A stretch of DNA of 64,000 bases from Trichoplax adhaerens (lineage: Eukaryota; Placozoa; Uniplacotomia; Trichoplacea; Trichoplacidae), in the NCBI RefSeq assembly GCF_000150275.1, contig NW_002060944.1, forward strand, positions 9,014,159-9,078,158. The letters run 5' to 3'. The notes below the pieces were generated by a model that saw only the letters and a list, made by a program, of their open reading frames with translations, was not told the origin of the DNA and did not search any database. The position numbers and the translations under genes are program-made. Shown here piece by piece: positions 62,975-64,000 of the stretch (the first letter of the stretch is position 1; each line of letters begins with the position of its first letter).

Positions 62975-63440
62975 CCAATCTACGTAGTCTAATATGTATT
63001 AGAACCAGTTTAAACGGATTATGCAATCCCTCCTATACCATATAATTCACATTTCTATGGCAGATATCTATGAAATTATATTTAGAATTTTATTTCTGAA
63101 ATATTTACTTTTTAAGCTTATAAATATTACACCAATTATAGAATGTTATTATAATGAAGCAATACATGCTTCGAGAATCCAGCATACGGTACTGGTGTGA
63201 CAAAATATCGTTCGATGAATACTGTAAAATATTTTAAATACTATCCATTTTCTGACTTAAACGGTTTGTCTGCAATCTATGTAATCTACTACGAATTAGA
63301 GCCAGTTTAAACGGATTGCACAATCCCTGTGCCTTTGAGTTTAACATATTCATGCTAGCTATCCCATGAGTTGACATTAGAAATTTTATTTTTGAGACTT
63401 TTACTTTATAAGTTGACAAATACTACTTTAATTGTGTTAC
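62975..63440. repeat. Tandem duplication (offset 297 bp)
   Basis: AGTTTAAACGGATT occurs at 63007 and 63304. Each is preceded by AATCTA-GTA-TCTA and followed by CAATCCCT and, further on, TTTTATTT-TGA-A-TTTTACTTT. Confidence 0.8.
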
Positions 63441-64000
63441 ATTATTGGTTAAAGGGAAATATTAAATGTTATGACATTAGATTATACAGCACTGCCAGGG
63501 CAAAGCGTGAGCGTCGTTTAATAACCGTAAAATTTAAAATACATTTTCTGATACCAATAATATCCAATGACCTTATAAAATTTTAACTAAATTAAACTAG
63601 TCTAATTCATCACTGCTATCTGACTAGTCATATATTACACCCTTCGTAAGGTACCGATTTAAATCATGATCTCTATTGTAACATAAATGAAATAGATTTT
63701 AAAATTATCTTTACACATTCGGAAGTGACATCATAGAATAAAGTTCTCATAATTTAATATCATTCGATTACGTATCCATCAGTTTATTGCCTAAATTCGA
63801 TTTATTCTGATCCACTGATGATTATTTAGGCTATGCCATCCTAATCGATTGTCATAATTATTAATAGACTGATTTAATTTCAGATTTTCTTATAGACTAT
63901 TGCAAACACTGAGTAGTACTTATAATCTAGAATTTTGTTTGTTTATACTGATAGATAGGAGAACTAATCTGTCGAACATTGCTTACAACCTGTAAATGTA

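Larger units (their letters stand above)
60197..64000. other. Gene-free right end built partly of diverged tandem duplications
   Basis: No exon was recognised on either strand. The visible structure is a series of two-copy repeats (61050-61450, 61665-62050 and 62975-63440). The open frames at 62363-62563 and 63371-63586 lack recognised character. Confidence 0.45.

Overview
This is a eukaryotic, almost certainly animal (metazoan), nuclear window. It is strongly AT-rich and intron-rich, uses GT-AG introns and the standard genetic code (TAG, TGA and TAA all end genes here), and encodes two animal protein families: a STAT transcription factor and three TRPA-type ion channels. A compact, AT-rich, non-vertebrate animal fits. 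I cannot name the species; placozoans, cnidarians or sponges are guesses only. All recognised genes are on the + strand, and I assembled them by hand from exons of 48-249 bases joined at phase-compatible splice sites.

Layout. Bases 1-5867 hold no recognised gene but carry two solo LTRs (729-1159 and 2485-3114), each with a perfect 5-bp target-site duplication. Bases 5868-13882 hold a 22-exon STAT gene (about 693 aa) with N-terminal, coiled-coil, DNA-binding, linker and SH2 regions; it stops right after SH2. Bases 13883-21859 are gene-poor. They hold three more solo LTRs (14909-15538, 16076-16650 and 18583-19132), a C-poor strand-skewed block (about 19600-20640) and several perfect hairpins. 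From 21860 to 58075 lie three tandem, head-to-tail paralogues of a TRPA1-like channel: 21860-33225 (1131 aa), 34974-45886 (1138 aa) and 47702-58075 (1142 aa). Each has 25 exons with identical intron positions and phases, and each is fully open. They are about 1.8 kb apart. Further solo LTRs sit in intron 1 of the first copy (23234-23781) and of the third copy (48800-49240), with a weaker one between copies two and three. Bases 58076-64000 hold one possible terminal coding exon (59903-60196) and diverged tandem duplications.

How it works together. The three channels should be membrane cation channels: about 16 ankyrin repeats, six membrane segments, a Gly-Glu-Ile filter and a C-terminal coiled coil, like the tetrameric TRPA1 sensor. 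Their tandem layout suggests a lineage-specific expansion that could give homo- or heteromeric channels; copies one and two look closest. The STAT gene is an unrelated neighbour. Non-coding DNA is shaped by two processes visible by eye: solo-LTR insertion, and many old, diverged two-copy tandem duplications (periods about 100-360 bp) inside introns and intergenic DNA.

No tRNA, rRNA, CRISPR array or prokaryotic-type operon was seen. Exon borders rest on reading frame, splice consensus and family similarity; no transcript data were available.
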